From: Streptomyces macrolidinus
Lineage (GTDB): Bacteria > Actinomycetota > Actinomycetes > Streptomycetales > Streptomycetaceae
Direction: 5' to 3'
DNA: 64,000 nucleotides
Assembly (NCBI RefSeq): GCF_023887685.1
Contig: NZ_JAMWMR010000018.1
Span: forward strand, 1 to 64,000
The notes under the pieces were generated by a model that was not told the origin of the DNA, did no database searches, and worked only from the letters and a program-made list of their open reading frames with translations. Below, one piece after another: positions 46,083-55,075 of this stretch; the first letter of the stretch is position 1; the number at the start of each line of letters is the position of its first letter. The position numbers and the translations under genes were made by a program.

Positions 46083-46511
46083 ATGTCACCACGCTGGGAA
46101 CCAAACCCCGATGTACGGCGCGGCCGTCACGTCGTCTATGACCTTCATGCACACTTGGTGTTCGTCACCAAGTACCGGCGGAACGTCTTCAACGCCGAGA
46201 TGCTGACGCGCTGCGAAGAGATCATGCGGAACGTGTGCGCCGACTTCGGCGCGGAGCTCGTCGAGTTCAACGGCGAAGAGGACCACGTGCATCTGCTGGT
46301 GCACTACCCGCCCAAGGTGGCCCTGTCCAACCTGGTCAACAGCCTCAAGGGTGTCTCCTCGCGGTACCTGCGTGCCGAGTTCACCGACCGCGTCAACCGC
46401 GCCACCATGCACGGCCGCTTCTGGTCCGGCTCCTACTTCGCCGGATCATGCGGCGGCGCACCGCTCCAGGCAGTGAAGGACTACATCGACAACCAGAAGC
46501 GCCCCGACTGA
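46083..46511 (+). CDS. tnpA: IS200/IS605-family Y1 transposase TnpA
   Basis: This 142-residue HUH single-strand transposase has the HUH motif His68-Val-His70 (EDHVHLLV) and catalytic Tyr134 in VKDYIDNQ. Other family blocks are HLVFVTKYRRNVF and FWSGSYFAGSCGG. It acts as a dimer that excises and inserts single-stranded DNA using the end hairpins. Nothing is truncated, so the element may be autonomous. ATG at 46083, 43 nt from the divergent tnpB start, leaves room for overlapping promoters only. Confidence 0.93.
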   Translation: MSPRWEPNPDVRRGRHVVYDLHAHLVFVTKYRRNVFNAEMLTRCEEIMRNVCADFGAELVEFNGEEDHVHLLVHYPPKVALSNLVNSLKGVSSRYLRAEFTDRVNRATMHGRFWSGSYFAGSCGGAPLQAVKDYIDNQKRPD

Positions 46512-46623
46512 GGTCGAACATTCCGCAGCGATACTGCGGCGCTGCACGCCACAGGGTTCAGGATCGGATTCCCTCCCCGCCTGAAGGCGGGGATTCCCCC
46601 GAAAGAGAGGGATGGACATACGA

Positions 46624-46659
46624 AAGCCCGGATGACCCCATGTGGGGCCACCCGGGCTT
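46624..46659 (-). terminator. Terminator of typA
   Basis: An imperfect 14-bp hairpin (GCCCGG and CCCC arms with two mismatches, 4-nt loop) lies about 30 nt after the typA stop on the minus strand. It separates typA from the IS element. Confidence 0.6.
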
Positions 46660-46691
46660 CGGTGGCGTCAGGGCTTCACGCCCCGGCCGGA

Positions 46692-48608
46692 TCAGCCGTG
46701 CTTGGCGCGGCTGGCGGCGCGGGCGCGCTCACGCTGGTCGAGGGCGACCTTGCGGATGCGGACGGCCTCCGGGGTCACCTCGACGCACTCGTCGTCGCGG
46801 CAGAACTCCAGGGACTGCTCCAGCGACAGCTTGCGCGGCGGCACGATCGACTCGGCGATGTCGGACGTCGCGGACCGGATGTTGGTGAGCTTCTTCTCCT
46901 TGGTGATGTTGACGTCCATGTCGTCGGCGCGGGAGTTCTCGCCGACGATCATGCCCTCGTACACCTCGGTGCCCGGCTCGACGAAGAGCGTGCCGCGCTC
47001 CTGGAGGTTCGTCATCGCGAACGCCGTGACACTGCCGGAGCGGTCGGCCACCAGCGAGCCGTTGTTACGGGTCTGGAGGTTGCCGAACCAGGGCTCGTGG
47101 CCCTCGTGGATGGAGTGGCCGATGCCCGTACCGCGCGTCTGGGTCAGGAACTCGGTACGGAAGCCGATCAGGCCGCGCGAGGGGACCACGAACTCCATGC
47201 GGACCCAGCCGGAGCCGTGGTTGGACATGTTGTCCATACGGCCCTTGCGGACGCCCATGAGCTGCGTGACCGCGCCCATGTGCTCCTCGGGCACGTCGAC
47301 CGTCATGCGCTCGACCGGCTCGTGGACCTTGCCGTCGATCTCCCGGGTGACCACCTGCGGCTTGCCGACGGTCAGCTCGTAGCCCTCACGGCGCATCTGC
47401 TCGACCAGGATGGCCAGCGCCAGCTCACCGCGGCCCTGCACCTCCCAGGCGTCCGGCCGCTCGGTGTCCAGCACCCGCAGCGAGACGTTACCGATCAGCT
47501 CGCGGTCGAGGCGGTCCTTGACCTGGCGCGCGGTGACCTTGCGGTCCTTGACCGTGGCCTTGGCGTTGGCGCCCTTGCCGGTACCGCCCCGGCCGACCAG
47601 CGGCGAGGTGTTCGTACCGATGACCATGGAGATCGCGGGCTCGTCGACCGTGATCAGCGGCAGCGCGACCGGGTTCTCCGGGTCGGCCAGGGTCTCGCCG
47701 ATCATGATCTCGGGGATGCCCGCGACGGCGCAGATGTCACCGGGGCCGGCCTTCTCGGCGGGCTTGCGGGTGAGGGCCTCGGTCATCATCAGCTCGCTGA
47801 TGCGAACGTTGCTGACCGTGCCGTCGCGCTTGATCCACGCGACCGTCTGGCCCTTGCGCAGCTCGCCCTGCTCGACGCGGAGCAGCGCGATACGGCCGAG
47901 GAAGTTGTCGGCGTCGAGGTTGGTGACGTGCGCCTGGAGCGGGGCGTCCTCGTCGTAGGTCGGGGCGGGGATGTGCTCCAGGATCGTGGAGAAGAACGGC
48001 TCCAGGCTGGTGGAGTCGGTCGGGACCGTGCCGTCCTCCGGCTTCGTCAGCGAGGCGATGCCGTCACGGCCGCACGCGTAGACGATCGGGAACTCGATCT
48101 GCTCCTCGTCGGCGTCGAGGTCGAGGAACAGGTCGTAGGTCTCGTTGACGACCTCGTCGATGCGCGAGTCGGGGCGGTCCGTCTTGTTGATGCACAGGAT
48201 GACGGGCAGCCGCTGCTGGAGCGCCTTGCGCAGCACGAAGCGGGTCTGCGGCAGCGGACCCTCGGAGGCGTCCACGAGGAGGACGACGCCGTCCACCATC
48301 GACAGACCGCGCTCGACCTCGCCACCGAAGTCGGCGTGGCCGGGGGTGTCGATGATGTTGATCGTGATGGGGTCCCCGCCGTCCTTCGGGTGATACTTCA
48401 CCGCGGTGTTCTTGGCGAGGATCGTGATGCCCTTCTCACGCTCCAGGTCGTTCGAGTCCATGACGCGGTCGTCGACCTGCTCGAGCTGGTGGGCGGCGAA
48501 GGCACCGGCCTGCTTGAGCATGCCGTCGACGATGGTCGTCTTGCCGTGGTCGACGTGGGCGACGATGGCGACGTTGCGGATGTCGTGACGCGTAGCAGTC
48601 ACTGCCAT
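46692..48608 (-). CDS. typA: Ribosome-associated GTPase TypA/BipA
   Basis: This 638-residue translational GTPase has G1 [10 protein letters not shown]2/switch region [11 protein letters not shown]3 DTPGHADF and G4 NKTDRP. EF-G-like domains III and V and the BipA-specific C-terminal domain (ending near [15 protein letters not shown]) follow. It acts on the ribosome in stress and cold adaptation in other bacteria. ATG at 48608 begins [20 protein letters not shown] and has GGGAG upstream; the frame to 48686 is not used. It is adjacent to the bldK-like operon, as in S. coelicolor, but separated here by the IS element. Confidence 0.96.
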   Translation of the reverse strand: MAVTATRHDIRNVAIVAHVDHGKTTIVDGMLKQAGAFAAHQLEQVDDRVMDSNDLEREKGITILAKNTAVKYHPKDGGDPITINIIDTPGHADFGGEVERGLSMVDGVVLLVDASEGPLPQTRFVLRKALQQRLPVILCINKTDRPDSRIDEVVNETYDLFLDLDADEEQIEFPIVYACGRDGIASLTKPEDGTVPTDSTSLEPFFSTILEHIPAPTYDEDAPLQAHVTNLDADNFLGRIALLRVEQGELRKGQTVAWIKRDGTVSNVRISELMMTEALTRKPAEKAGPGDICAVAGIPEIMIGETLADPENPVALPLITVDEPAISMVIGTNTSPLVGRGGTGKGANAKATVKDRKVTARQVKDRLDRELIGNVSLRVLDTERPDAWEVQGRGELALAILVEQMRREGYELTVGKPQVVTREIDGKVHEPVERMTVDVPEEHMGAVTQLMGVRKGRMDNMSNHGSGWVRMEFVVPSRGLIGFRTEFLTQTRGTGIGHSIHEGHEPWFGNLQTRNNGSLVADRSGSVTAFAMTNLQERGTLFVEPGTEVYEGMIVGENSRADDMDVNITKEKKLTNIRSATSDIAESIVPPRKLSLEQSLEFCRDDECVEVTPEAVRIRKVALDQRERARAASRAKHG

Positions 48609-48770
48609 GTGTGGCGTACTCCCGGAGTGGTGAGGACGGCCCCGCGCGTACTGTCCGTGTGGCGCGGGCCCTGCCGGGCTGGACACGCCACGGCCTCACC
48701 CCATGTTACGGGGCCGCTGGAGTACTGGCTCGCCGGGTTGTATCAGCCCAGGTCAGAGGCTCATTCATAG

Positions 48771-48800
48771 GGATTCACCGGGATTTACCGGGGTTCACGG
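48771..48800. repeat. Three tandem 10-bp repeats
   Basis: GGATTCACCG, GGATTTACCG and GGGTTCACGG follow one another directly, overlapping the end of the binding-protein gene. The 10-bp phase and the position 160 nt upstream of typA suggest a protein-binding array. No homopolymer or coding reason explains them. Confidence 0.4.
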
Positions 48801-50743
48801 GCATCTTGCGGGTGCGGACCGCCCGCGGACGGCGATACAGGGGCCCCGGAGGCGGCTCCCGGCCCGCGCGCACCCTTCTTCAGGAAGCCCATGTCCTCGT
48901 AGACCGGGGTCTGGAAGCCGAAGGATCCCGCGTTGGCCACGCTCACGCGGGCGGCCGTGAGCTGGGGGCGCTGGTAGAGCGGGATCGAGCCCGCGACGGC
49001 CCACAGGCGTACGTCGGCCTTGCGGACCAGGTCGCGCTCCTCGTCCTCGTCCAGGGTGGCGATCGCCTCGTCGAAGAGCTGGTCGACCTGGTCGGTGCCG
49101 ACCCGGGTGTAGTTCTGCTCGACGTTCAGCGAGCCGTCCGCCGCGGGCACCGGCTTGGCGAAGATCGGCCGGGCGTCGGTCGCGGGGAAGGCGGACACGG
49201 GCCACGAGTACAGCGCGAGGTCGTAGTCCCCGGAGGCGATGTGGTCCCGGAAGAAGCTGTCGTCGGGGACCTTGGTGATCTCCGTACGGATCCCGACGCG
49301 GTCGAGCATGCGCGCGACGTGGTCGCCGACGGTCCGCAGGGACTGCGACCCCGACCCCGAGGGCAGCAGGAACCGCAACTGGAGCGGCTTGCCGTCCTTC
49401 GCGAGCGCACCGGCCGCCGCCCCGCCTGCGCCCGCCTTCCTGCCCTCGCTCCCGGCCTGCTTCTTCTGCCCCGCGCCCGGCCCGGACACCCAGCCCGCCT
49501 CGGTCAGCAGTTCCTTGGCCTGCGCGGTGTCCTGCTTGCCGAGCGCGCCGCTGCCGTCCTCGTACGCGGGCTGCCCGGCGAGGGCGAGGTGGCTGCCGAG
49601 GGGGGTGACGGGCAGCCCGAGCGGCTTGAGGACCAGCCCGGCGAGCGCGGTGCGGTCCAGGGCGCGGGCCACGGCCCGGCGGACGCGCTCGTCGGAGAGC
49701 GGGCCCTTGGAGCCGTTGAGGGCGAGCTGGGTGTAGGCGGGCTCCAGGGACTTGCGGATCACGACGTCGCGCGCGGCTGCCTGTGCGGGCGGCCCCTGCT
49801 GGGGGGTGCCGTGCTGGGAAGTGCTGTGCTGGGGGGTGCTGCCGCTCTTGCCGGGGGTGACGGGCGCGATCCGCCGCGCCTCCTCCGGGTCGACCTCCGC
49901 CAGGTCGATCCTGCCGTCGGCGAGCGCCTTGGCCCGCTGGTCGCGGGGGACGGCCACGAGGGCGATCTCGGAGAGCTTGGCGGTCCGGCCCCACCAGCGC
50001 GGATTGCGCTTGAGCGTGACCTGGCCGCCCTGGTGGTCGACCTTCTGGACGGCGAAGGGCCCGGCGGTGACCTTCAGAGTCTTCCGCGCCCCGTCGTTGA
50101 ACCCGCTCGGGGTGCCCGTGACGTCCTTCGGGTACAGCGGGGAGAACAGCGACTCCCAGTCGGCGTACGGCTTGCCGAAGGTGACCTTGACCTCGCGGTC
50201 GTTCGCGCCGCGCTCGACCTTCTCGATGCGGTCGTAGCCGGCGTTGCGGGCCGTCCAGTACGCACTGTCCTTGCCGGAGAGGGCGTGCCACTGGGCGGCG
50301 AAGTCGGAGGCGTCGATCCTGCGGCCGTCGCTCCACACCGCCCGCCGGTCGAGCCGGTAGACGACGACCTGCCGGGGCTCGGTGGCGGTGACCTCGGCCG
50401 ACTCCAGGACGTCGGGGTTGCGCTGCGGGCGGCCGTCCGCGTCGAGCCGGAACATCCCCGGCAGGACGGCGGCGGCGACGCGCGAGGTGGTGGCGTCGGC
50501 GTCGGTCTGGAAGGTGTTCAGGGTCTCGGGCACGGTGTCGACGGCCCAGCGCAGGGTGCCGCCGTCGGTGACGAGAGCGCGGGCGGCCGGGGCGATGTCC
50601 TGCGCGGCGGTCGGCTTGCTCTCCCGCTCCTCATCCACGCTGCACGCGGCGAGCGCGGTCGCCGCGAGGGCCCCCGCGATGAGGAACGTGGCCGAGCGCA
50701 GCACCGCGCCCGGTCCGGCACCGTCGTGGGACATCGCGGACAT
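48785..50743 (-). CDS. Orphan family 5 solute-binding lipoprotein
   Basis: This 652-residue lipoprotein has signal peptide GAVLRSATFLIAGALAATALAAC with the lipobox cysteine at about residue 34. The fold of a peptide-binding protein follows: GGTLRWAVDTVPETLNTF, YRLDRRAVWSDGRRIDASDF, PRWWGR. No permease or ATPase is next to it, so it is an orphan that may feed a transporter encoded elsewhere in the window. It has a Gln/Thr/Ser/Pro-rich insert of about 20 residues (PQHSTSQHGTPQQG) near residue 320 and another Gly/Ala/Lys-rich insert near 440. ATG at 50743 has a perfect GGAGGT. Confidence 0.88.
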   Translation of the reverse strand: MSAMSHDGAGPGAVLRSATFLIAGALAATALAACSVDEERESKPTAAQDIAPAARALVTDGGTLRWAVDTVPETLNTFQTDADATTSRVAAAVLPGMFRLDADGRPQRNPDVLESAEVTATEPRQVVVYRLDRRAVWSDGRRIDASDFAAQWHALSGKDSAYWTARNAGYDRIEKVERGANDREVKVTFGKPYADWESLFSPLYPKDVTGTPSGFNDGARKTLKVTAGPFAVQKVDHQGGQVTLKRNPRWWGRTAKLSEIALVAVPRDQRAKALADGRIDLAEVDPEEARRIAPVTPGKSGSTPQHSTSQHGTPQQGPPAQAAARDVVIRKSLEPAYTQLALNGSKGPLSDERVRRAVARALDRTALAGLVLKPLGLPVTPLGSHLALAGQPAYEDGSGALGKQDTAQAKELLTEAGWVSGPGAGQKKQAGSEGRKAGAGGAAAGALAKDGKPLQLRFLLPSGSGSQSLRTVGDHVARMLDRVGIRTEITKVPDDSFFRDHIASGDYDLALYSWPVSAFPATDARPIFAKPVPAADGSLNVEQNYTRVGTDQVDQLFDEAIATLDEDEERDLVRKADVRLWAVAGSIPLYQRPQLTAARVSVANAGSFGFQTPVYEDMGFLKKGARGPGAASGAPVSPSAGGPHPQDAREPR

Positions 50744-51124
50744 CGCGTACCTCCGGGGAGCCGCTCTGCGGATGAGTGGGCGTCACCGCCCGAGTCGACA
50801 AGACGACTGGGCGTTCTGCCCAGAATTGCCACAATTTGAAGCTGATCGTATAGACCTACTGAAGAGGGACGGGCGCAACGACGCGCGGCGGCACGGCCGC
50901 GCGGCGGACGAAGTCCACCCGGACGGCGCATTCCAGACCGCCGCTCGGGCCGGGACGCCCACCCGCCGACCGCGCCCGCACCCGTAAACCCGTACACATC
51001 TGTCCCACCATCAGAGGCAAATCCGCGCAGATCCCTTCACACTGGGTGTGTGACGCGCAACACTCACAGGCGCAGGCAGGTTGCCGCCTGAGGCCTCTCC
51101 GACCCGTGGAAGTGAGGTCACGTC
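50744..51124. other. Intergenic region, divergent promoters
   Basis: This 381-nt region lies between the orphan lipoprotein (minus) and the small gene at 51125 (plus). It contains an AT-rich patch and a near-consensus promoter on the plus strand at 50826. The remainder shows nothing recognisable; ORFs across it are shadows of composition. Confidence 0.5.
50826..50854 (+). promoter_or_regulatory. Near-consensus promoter upstream of the Sdh gene group
   Basis: TTGCCA (50826-50831) and TATAGA (50849-50854) are separated by exactly 17 nt, in an AT-rich patch of otherwise GC-rich DNA. The start would be near 50861, about 265 nt before the first gene at 51125. Confidence 0.5.
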
Positions 51125-51415
51125 ATGTCCGTGAACGACGAACTGACGTCGGTCCAGCGGTGCCTCGACGACCTGTACCGGTCGGTGGGGCGCCTGGAGC
51201 AGCAGATGGGCGGCGGCGGGCTCGACATACGCCGGGTACGCACCGCCGCCGACCACCTGCGCGAGAGCCTGGCGCTGCTGCGCGAGACGGCCACCGCGCC
51301 CACCGCGCCCCGCGAGAGCGAACTCGTGACGATCTCCGACACCCCGTACGACACCACCCTGTGGACGGACGCGGACGACGAGGGCCTCGGCGCCCGCGGC
51401 CGGCACGCCCCCTGA
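51125..51415 (+). CDS. Small conserved hypothetical protein upstream of sdh
   Basis: This 96-residue protein has a predicted coiled or helical hairpin in the first 60 residues (SVQRCLDDLYRSVGRLEQQM ... IRRVRTAADHLRESLALL). A Thr/Asp-rich acidic tail follows (TISDTPYDTTLWTDADDEG). ATG at 51125 follows GAGGT. It lies 14 nt before the Sdh membrane subunit and is probably cotranscribed with it. I do not recognise a family. An accessory or assembly role is a guess from position. Confidence 0.7.
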   Translation: MSVNDELTSVQRCLDDLYRSVGRLEQQMGGGGLDIRRVRTAADHLRESLALLRETATAPTAPRESELVTISDTPYDTTLWTDADDEGLGARGRHAP

Positions 51416-51429
51416 AAGGTGCGCCCGAG

Positions 51430-52254
51430 TTGGCCACTGGTACGGAACCCCAACCCAGCAGCGGCGGCGGCGTACGGACCGGTACGCGCGCCGCGATCGC
51501 CGCACCGCATCTGCGCACCGACCGCTGGTGGCTGGCCCCCGCCGTCACCGCGGCCGGTCTCCTGGCCTTCGTCCTCTACTCGACCTGGCGGGCCTTCGCG
51601 GACACGCACTACTACTCCGCGCCCTACGTCTCGCCGTTCTACTCGCCCTGCCTGGCGGAGCGGTGCCAGACCATGCACGCGGGGCCCAACGCGGCCCTCT
51701 TCGGGAGCTGGTGGATCATCTCCCCGGCGATCATCATCCTGATCTTCCCGCTCGGCTTCCGGCTGACCTGCTACTACTACCGCAAGGCCTACTACCGCGC
51801 CTTCTGGCTGTCGCCCCCGGCCTGCGCGGTGGCGGAGCCGCACCGCGCGTACACCGGCGAGACCCGGCTGCCGCTGATCCTGCAGAACCTCCACCGGTAC
51901 TTCTTCTACGCGGCGCTCCTGGTCGCGGGTGTGCTCACCTACGACACCGTGCTCGCCTTCCGCGACACCCACTACCGCTGGGGACACATGGGCCTCGGCA
52001 CGCTGCTGTTCCTGCTGAACATCGCGCTGATCTGGGCGTACACGCTCTCCTGCCACTCCTGTCGGCACATCGTCGGCGGCAGGATCAAGCACTTCTCCCG
52101 GCATCCCGTGCGCTACCGGGTGTGGGGGTTCATCAGCAGGCTCAACGCCCACCACATGCTGCTGGCCTGGGCGTCCCTGGTGAGTGTGGCGCTCGCCGAC
52201 TTCTATGTGTTCCTGCTCGCGTCCGGCGCCTTCTCCGATCCGCGCTTCTTCTGA
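51430..52254 (+). CDS. Sdh1-type succinate dehydrogenase membrane subunit
   Basis: This 274-residue integral membrane protein has five or so helices. It contains CLAERCQTMHAG in an outer loop, CYYYRKAYYRAFW after helix 2, and CHSCRH at residues 208-213 at a helix end. In the mycobacterial counterpart (Sdh1, Rv0249c type) I recall a membrane-embedded Rieske-type [2Fe-2S] cluster held by Cys/His residues, and the CHSCRH motif fits that. No ordinary SdhC/SdhD pair follows. TTG at 51430 with AAAGGTG upstream is the best start in frame. It is followed by the flavoprotein and iron-sulfur subunits. Confidence 0.82.
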   Translation: MATGTEPQPSSGGGVRTGTRAAIAAPHLRTDRWWLAPAVTAAGLLAFVLYSTWRAFADTHYYSAPYVSPFYSPCLAERCQTMHAGPNAALFGSWWIISPAIIILIFPLGFRLTCYYYRKAYYRAFWLSPPACAVAEPHRAYTGETRLPLILQNLHRYFFYAALLVAGVLTYDTVLAFRDTHYRWGHMGLGTLLFLLNIALIWAYTLSCHSCRHIVGGRIKHFSRHPVRYRVWGFISRLNAHHMLLAWASLVSVALADFYVFLLASGAFSDPRFF

Positions 52255-52281
52255 CGAACTTCTGATGGGTGAGGCCTTGTG

Positions 52282-54222
52282 ATGTCCGTGGTCGACCGGC
52301 AGGAATGGGACGTCGTCGTGGTCGGGGCCGGCGGGGCCGGTCTGCGGGCCGCCATCGAGGCGCGCGAGCGAGGCGCGCGTACGGCCGTGATCTGCAAGTC
52401 GCTGTTCGGCAAGGCGCACACCGTGATGGCCGAGGGCGGCATCGCGGCGGCGATGGGCAACGTCAACCCGCACGACTCCTGGCAGGTGCACTTCCGCGAC
52501 ACCCTGCGGGGCGGGAAGTTCCTCAACCAGTGGCGGATGGCCGAGCTGCACGCGCGCGAAGCGCCGGACCGAGTCTGGGAGTTGGAGACCTGGGGCGCCC
52601 TCTTCGACCGTACCGACGACGGGCGCATCTCGCAGCGCAACTTCGGCGGCCACGAGTACCCGCGCCTCGCACACGTCGGCGACCGGACCGGCCTGGAGCT
52701 GATCCGCACGCTCCAGCAGAAGATCGTCGCCCTCCAACAGGAGGACAAGAAGGAGACCGGCGACTACGAGTCCCGGCTGAAGGTCTTCCAGGAGTGCACG
52801 GTCACCCAGGTCCTCAAGGACGGCGACCGGGTCTCCGGGGTCTTCGCCTACGAACGCGAGTCCGGGCGCTTCTTCGTCCTCGAAGCACCCGCCGTCGTGA
52901 TCGCGACGGGCGGTATCGGCAAGTCCTTCAAGGTGACGTCGAATTCGTGGGAGTACACGGGCGACGGGCACGCGCTGGCCCTGCTCGCCGGGGGGCACCT
53001 GCTGAACATGGAGTTCGTGCAGTTCCATCCGACGGGCATGGTCTGGCCGCCGTCGGTGAAGGGCATCCTCGTCACCGAGTCGGTGCGCGGGGACGGCGGG
53101 GTGCTGCGCAACTCCGACGGCAAGCGGTTCATGTTCGACTACATCCCCGACGTCTTCAAGGAGAAGTACGCGGAGTCGGAGGAGGAGGGCGACCGCTGGT
53201 ACGAGGACCCCGACCACAACCGGCGCCCGCCCGAACTGCTCCCGCGTGACGAGGTCGCGCGGGCCATCAACGCGGAGGTGAAGGCGGGCCGCGGCTCGCC
53301 GCACGGCGGGGTCTTCCTCGATGTGTCGACCCGGATGTCCGCCGAGGTCATCCGGCGCCGACTGCCGTCCATGTACCACCAGTTCAAGGAGCTGGCGGAC
53401 GTCGACATCACCGCCGAGGCGATGGAGGTCGGGCCGACCTGCCACTACGTGATGGGCGGTGTCGCGGTCGACTCCGACACGGCGGCGGCCCGCGGGGTGC
53501 CGGGGCTGTTCGCCGCCGGGGAGGTTGCCGGAGGGATGCACGGCTCCAACCGGCTGGGCGGCAACTCCCTCTCGGATCTCCTGGTGTTCGGGCGCCGGGC
53601 GGGACTGCACGCGGCCCATTACGCGGCCGGGACGGCCGGGCGCCCGCGCGTGGACGACGCCCAGGTGGCCACGGCCGCGGCGGAGGCCCTGCGCCCGTTC
53701 TCCGCCGAGGGCCCGGCGACCGGCGAGGGGCAGACCCACCCGCCGGAGAACCCGTACGCCCTCCACCAGGAACTCCAGCAGACGATGAACGACCTGGTCG
53801 GCATCATCCGCCGCGAGTCGGAGATGGAACAGGCCCTCAAGAAGCTCGCGGAACTGCGGGCACGGGCCCGCCGGGCGGGCATCGAGGGCCACCGCCAGTT
53901 CAACCCGGGCTGGCACCTCGCCCTGGACCTGCGCAACATGCTGCTGGTCAGCGAGTGCGTGGCACGCGCCGCGCTGGAACGCACGGAGTCGCGCGGCGGA
54001 CACACCCGCGAGGACTTCCCGACGATGAACCGGACGTGGCGCTGCGTGAACCTGCTGTGCCGCCTCACCGACCCGGGCGGCCCCCAGGCGGCGTCCGATC
54101 CGGTCCGCGGCCAGATCACCCTCTCCCGCGAGACCACCGACCCCATCCGCCCCGACCTGCTCGCCCTCTTCGAGAAGGAGGAGCTGGTCAAGTACCTCGC
54201 CGAAGAGGAGCTGTGCGCATGA
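52282..54222 (+). CDS. sdhA: Succinate dehydrogenase flavoprotein subunit
   Basis: This 646-residue flavoprotein has an FAD Rossmann motif, VVVVGAGGAGLRAAIEA. The histidine expected to carry covalent FAD is His46 in KAHTVMAEGG. The substrate site has QFHPTGM, with later GGVAVDSDT and GLFAAGEVAGGMHGSNRLGGNSL. A C-terminal domain ends in acidic residues. It oxidises succinate to fumarate or the reverse. ATG at 52282 is preferred over the GTG directly before it. Its stop overlaps the sdhB ATG by 4 nt (ATGA). Confidence 0.94.
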   Translation: MSVVDRQEWDVVVVGAGGAGLRAAIEARERGARTAVICKSLFGKAHTVMAEGGIAAAMGNVNPHDSWQVHFRDTLRGGKFLNQWRMAELHAREAPDRVWELETWGALFDRTDDGRISQRNFGGHEYPRLAHVGDRTGLELIRTLQQKIVALQQEDKKETGDYESRLKVFQECTVTQVLKDGDRVSGVFAYERESGRFFVLEAPAVVIATGGIGKSFKVTSNSWEYTGDGHALALLAGGHLLNMEFVQFHPTGMVWPPSVKGILVTESVRGDGGVLRNSDGKRFMFDYIPDVFKEKYAESEEEGDRWYEDPDHNRRPPELLPRDEVARAINAEVKAGRGSPHGGVFLDVSTRMSAEVIRRRLPSMYHQFKELADVDITAEAMEVGPTCHYVMGGVAVDSDTAAARGVPGLFAAGEVAGGMHGSNRLGGNSLSDLLVFGRRAGLHAAHYAAGTAGRPRVDDAQVATAAAEALRPFSAEGPATGEGQTHPPENPYALHQELQQTMNDLVGIIRRESEMEQALKKLAELRARARRAGIEGHRQFNPGWHLALDLRNMLLVSECVARAALERTESRGGHTREDFPTMNRTWRCVNLLCRLTDPGGPQAASDPVRGQITLSRETTDPIRPDLLALFEKEELVKYLAEEELCA

Positions 54223-54995
54223 GCGGCTACGAGGCTCGCTTCAAGGTGTGGCGGGGGGATACGCGGGGCGGTGGGCTGGAGGACTTCGCGGTCGAGGTCA
54301 ACGAGGGCGAGGTGGTGCTGGACATCATCCACCGGCTCCAGGCCACCCAGGCGCCCGATCTCGCGGTGCGCTGGAACTGCAAGGCGGGCAAGTGCGGTTC
54401 GTGCTCGGCGGAGATCAACGGGCGGCCACGGCTGATGTGCATGACGCGGATGTCGGTCTTCGAGCGGGACGAGACGATCACCGTGACCCCGCTGCGCGCC
54501 TTCCCGGTGATCCGCGATCTGGTGACGGACGTGGGCTTCAACTACCGGAAGGCGCGCGAGATCCCGGCCTTCGTGCCGCCCTCCGGGCTGGGCCCCGGTG
54601 AGTACCGCATGTGGCAGCAGGACGTGGACCGGCCGCAGGAGTTCCGTAAGTGCATCGAGTGCTTCCTGTGCCAGGACGTCTGCCATGTCGTCCGTGACCA
54701 CGAGGAGAACAAGCCGGCGTACGCGGGGCCGCGCTTCCTGATGCGGACGGCGGAGCTGGACATGCATCCGCTGGACGCGGCGAGCGAGACGGGTCTGGAC
54801 CGCAAGCGCACGGCCCAGGACGACCACGGGCTCGGCTACTGCAACATCACCAAGTGCTGCACCGAGGTGTGCCCCGAGAGCATCAAGATCACGGACAACG
54901 CGCTGATCCCGATGAAGGAGAGCGCGGCGGACCGCAAGTACGACCCGCTGGTGTGGCTGGGGTCGAAGATCCGGAGGCGTTCTCCGGCGGACTGA
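54219..54995 (+). CDS. sdhB: Succinate dehydrogenase iron-sulfur subunit
   Basis: This 258-residue protein has an N-terminal [2Fe-2S] ferredoxin domain (Cys54, Cys59, Cys62, Cys74). A C-terminal domain holds a [4Fe-4S] site (Cys145, Cys148, Cys151, Cys155) and a [3Fe-4S]-type site around CNITKCCTEVC (Cys208, Cys213/214, Cys218). It carries electrons from the flavoprotein to the membrane subunit. The start is set by the ATGA overlap with sdhA, which rules out the longer frame from 53955. Length is typical of Rv0247c-type subunits. Confidence 0.94.
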   Translation: MSGYEARFKVWRGDTRGGGLEDFAVEVNEGEVVLDIIHRLQATQAPDLAVRWNCKAGKCGSCSAEINGRPRLMCMTRMSVFERDETITVTPLRAFPVIRDLVTDVGFNYRKAREIPAFVPPSGLGPGEYRMWQQDVDRPQEFRKCIECFLCQDVCHVVRDHEENKPAYAGPRFLMRTAELDMHPLDAASETGLDRKRTAQDDHGLGYCNITKCCTEVCPESIKITDNALIPMKESAADRKYDPLVWLGSKIRRRSPAD

Positions 54996-55075
54996 GACGC
55001 CTTCCGTAGGCCCCCGCGTCCCCGAAGGGCGCACCCCGGTCGCGGGTTCGCCTCGCCGGTCATACGCTCCCACTT

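Larger units (their letters stand above)
44795..46610. mobile_element. Complete IS605-type insertion sequence (IS200/IS605 family)
   Basis: The element has divergent tnpB (minus) and tnpA (plus), with subterminal hairpins at both sides. On the tnpB side the hairpin near 44802-44820 (CCACCCTCTGAAGGGGGTGG type) is followed by GTGAC at 44795-44799 as the probable end. On the tnpA side the hairpin is 46575-46592 (CCCCGCC-TGAA-GGCGGGG). The right boundary lies between this hairpin and the typA terminator at 46624. No inverted terminal repeats or target duplication are expected for this family. Both genes are intact. Ends are approximate. Confidence 0.8.

Noticed and set aside
46632-48770. 712-residue plus-strand ORF opposite typA
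   Set aside because: It is a shadow frame of a highly conserved GTPase.
51118-54003. 961-residue minus-strand ORF opposite sdhA and the Sdh membrane subunit
   Set aside because: It is an antisense frame of high-GC coding DNA. It has Arg/Val/His-rich composition, no ribosome site, and lies opposite genes with clear family motifs.
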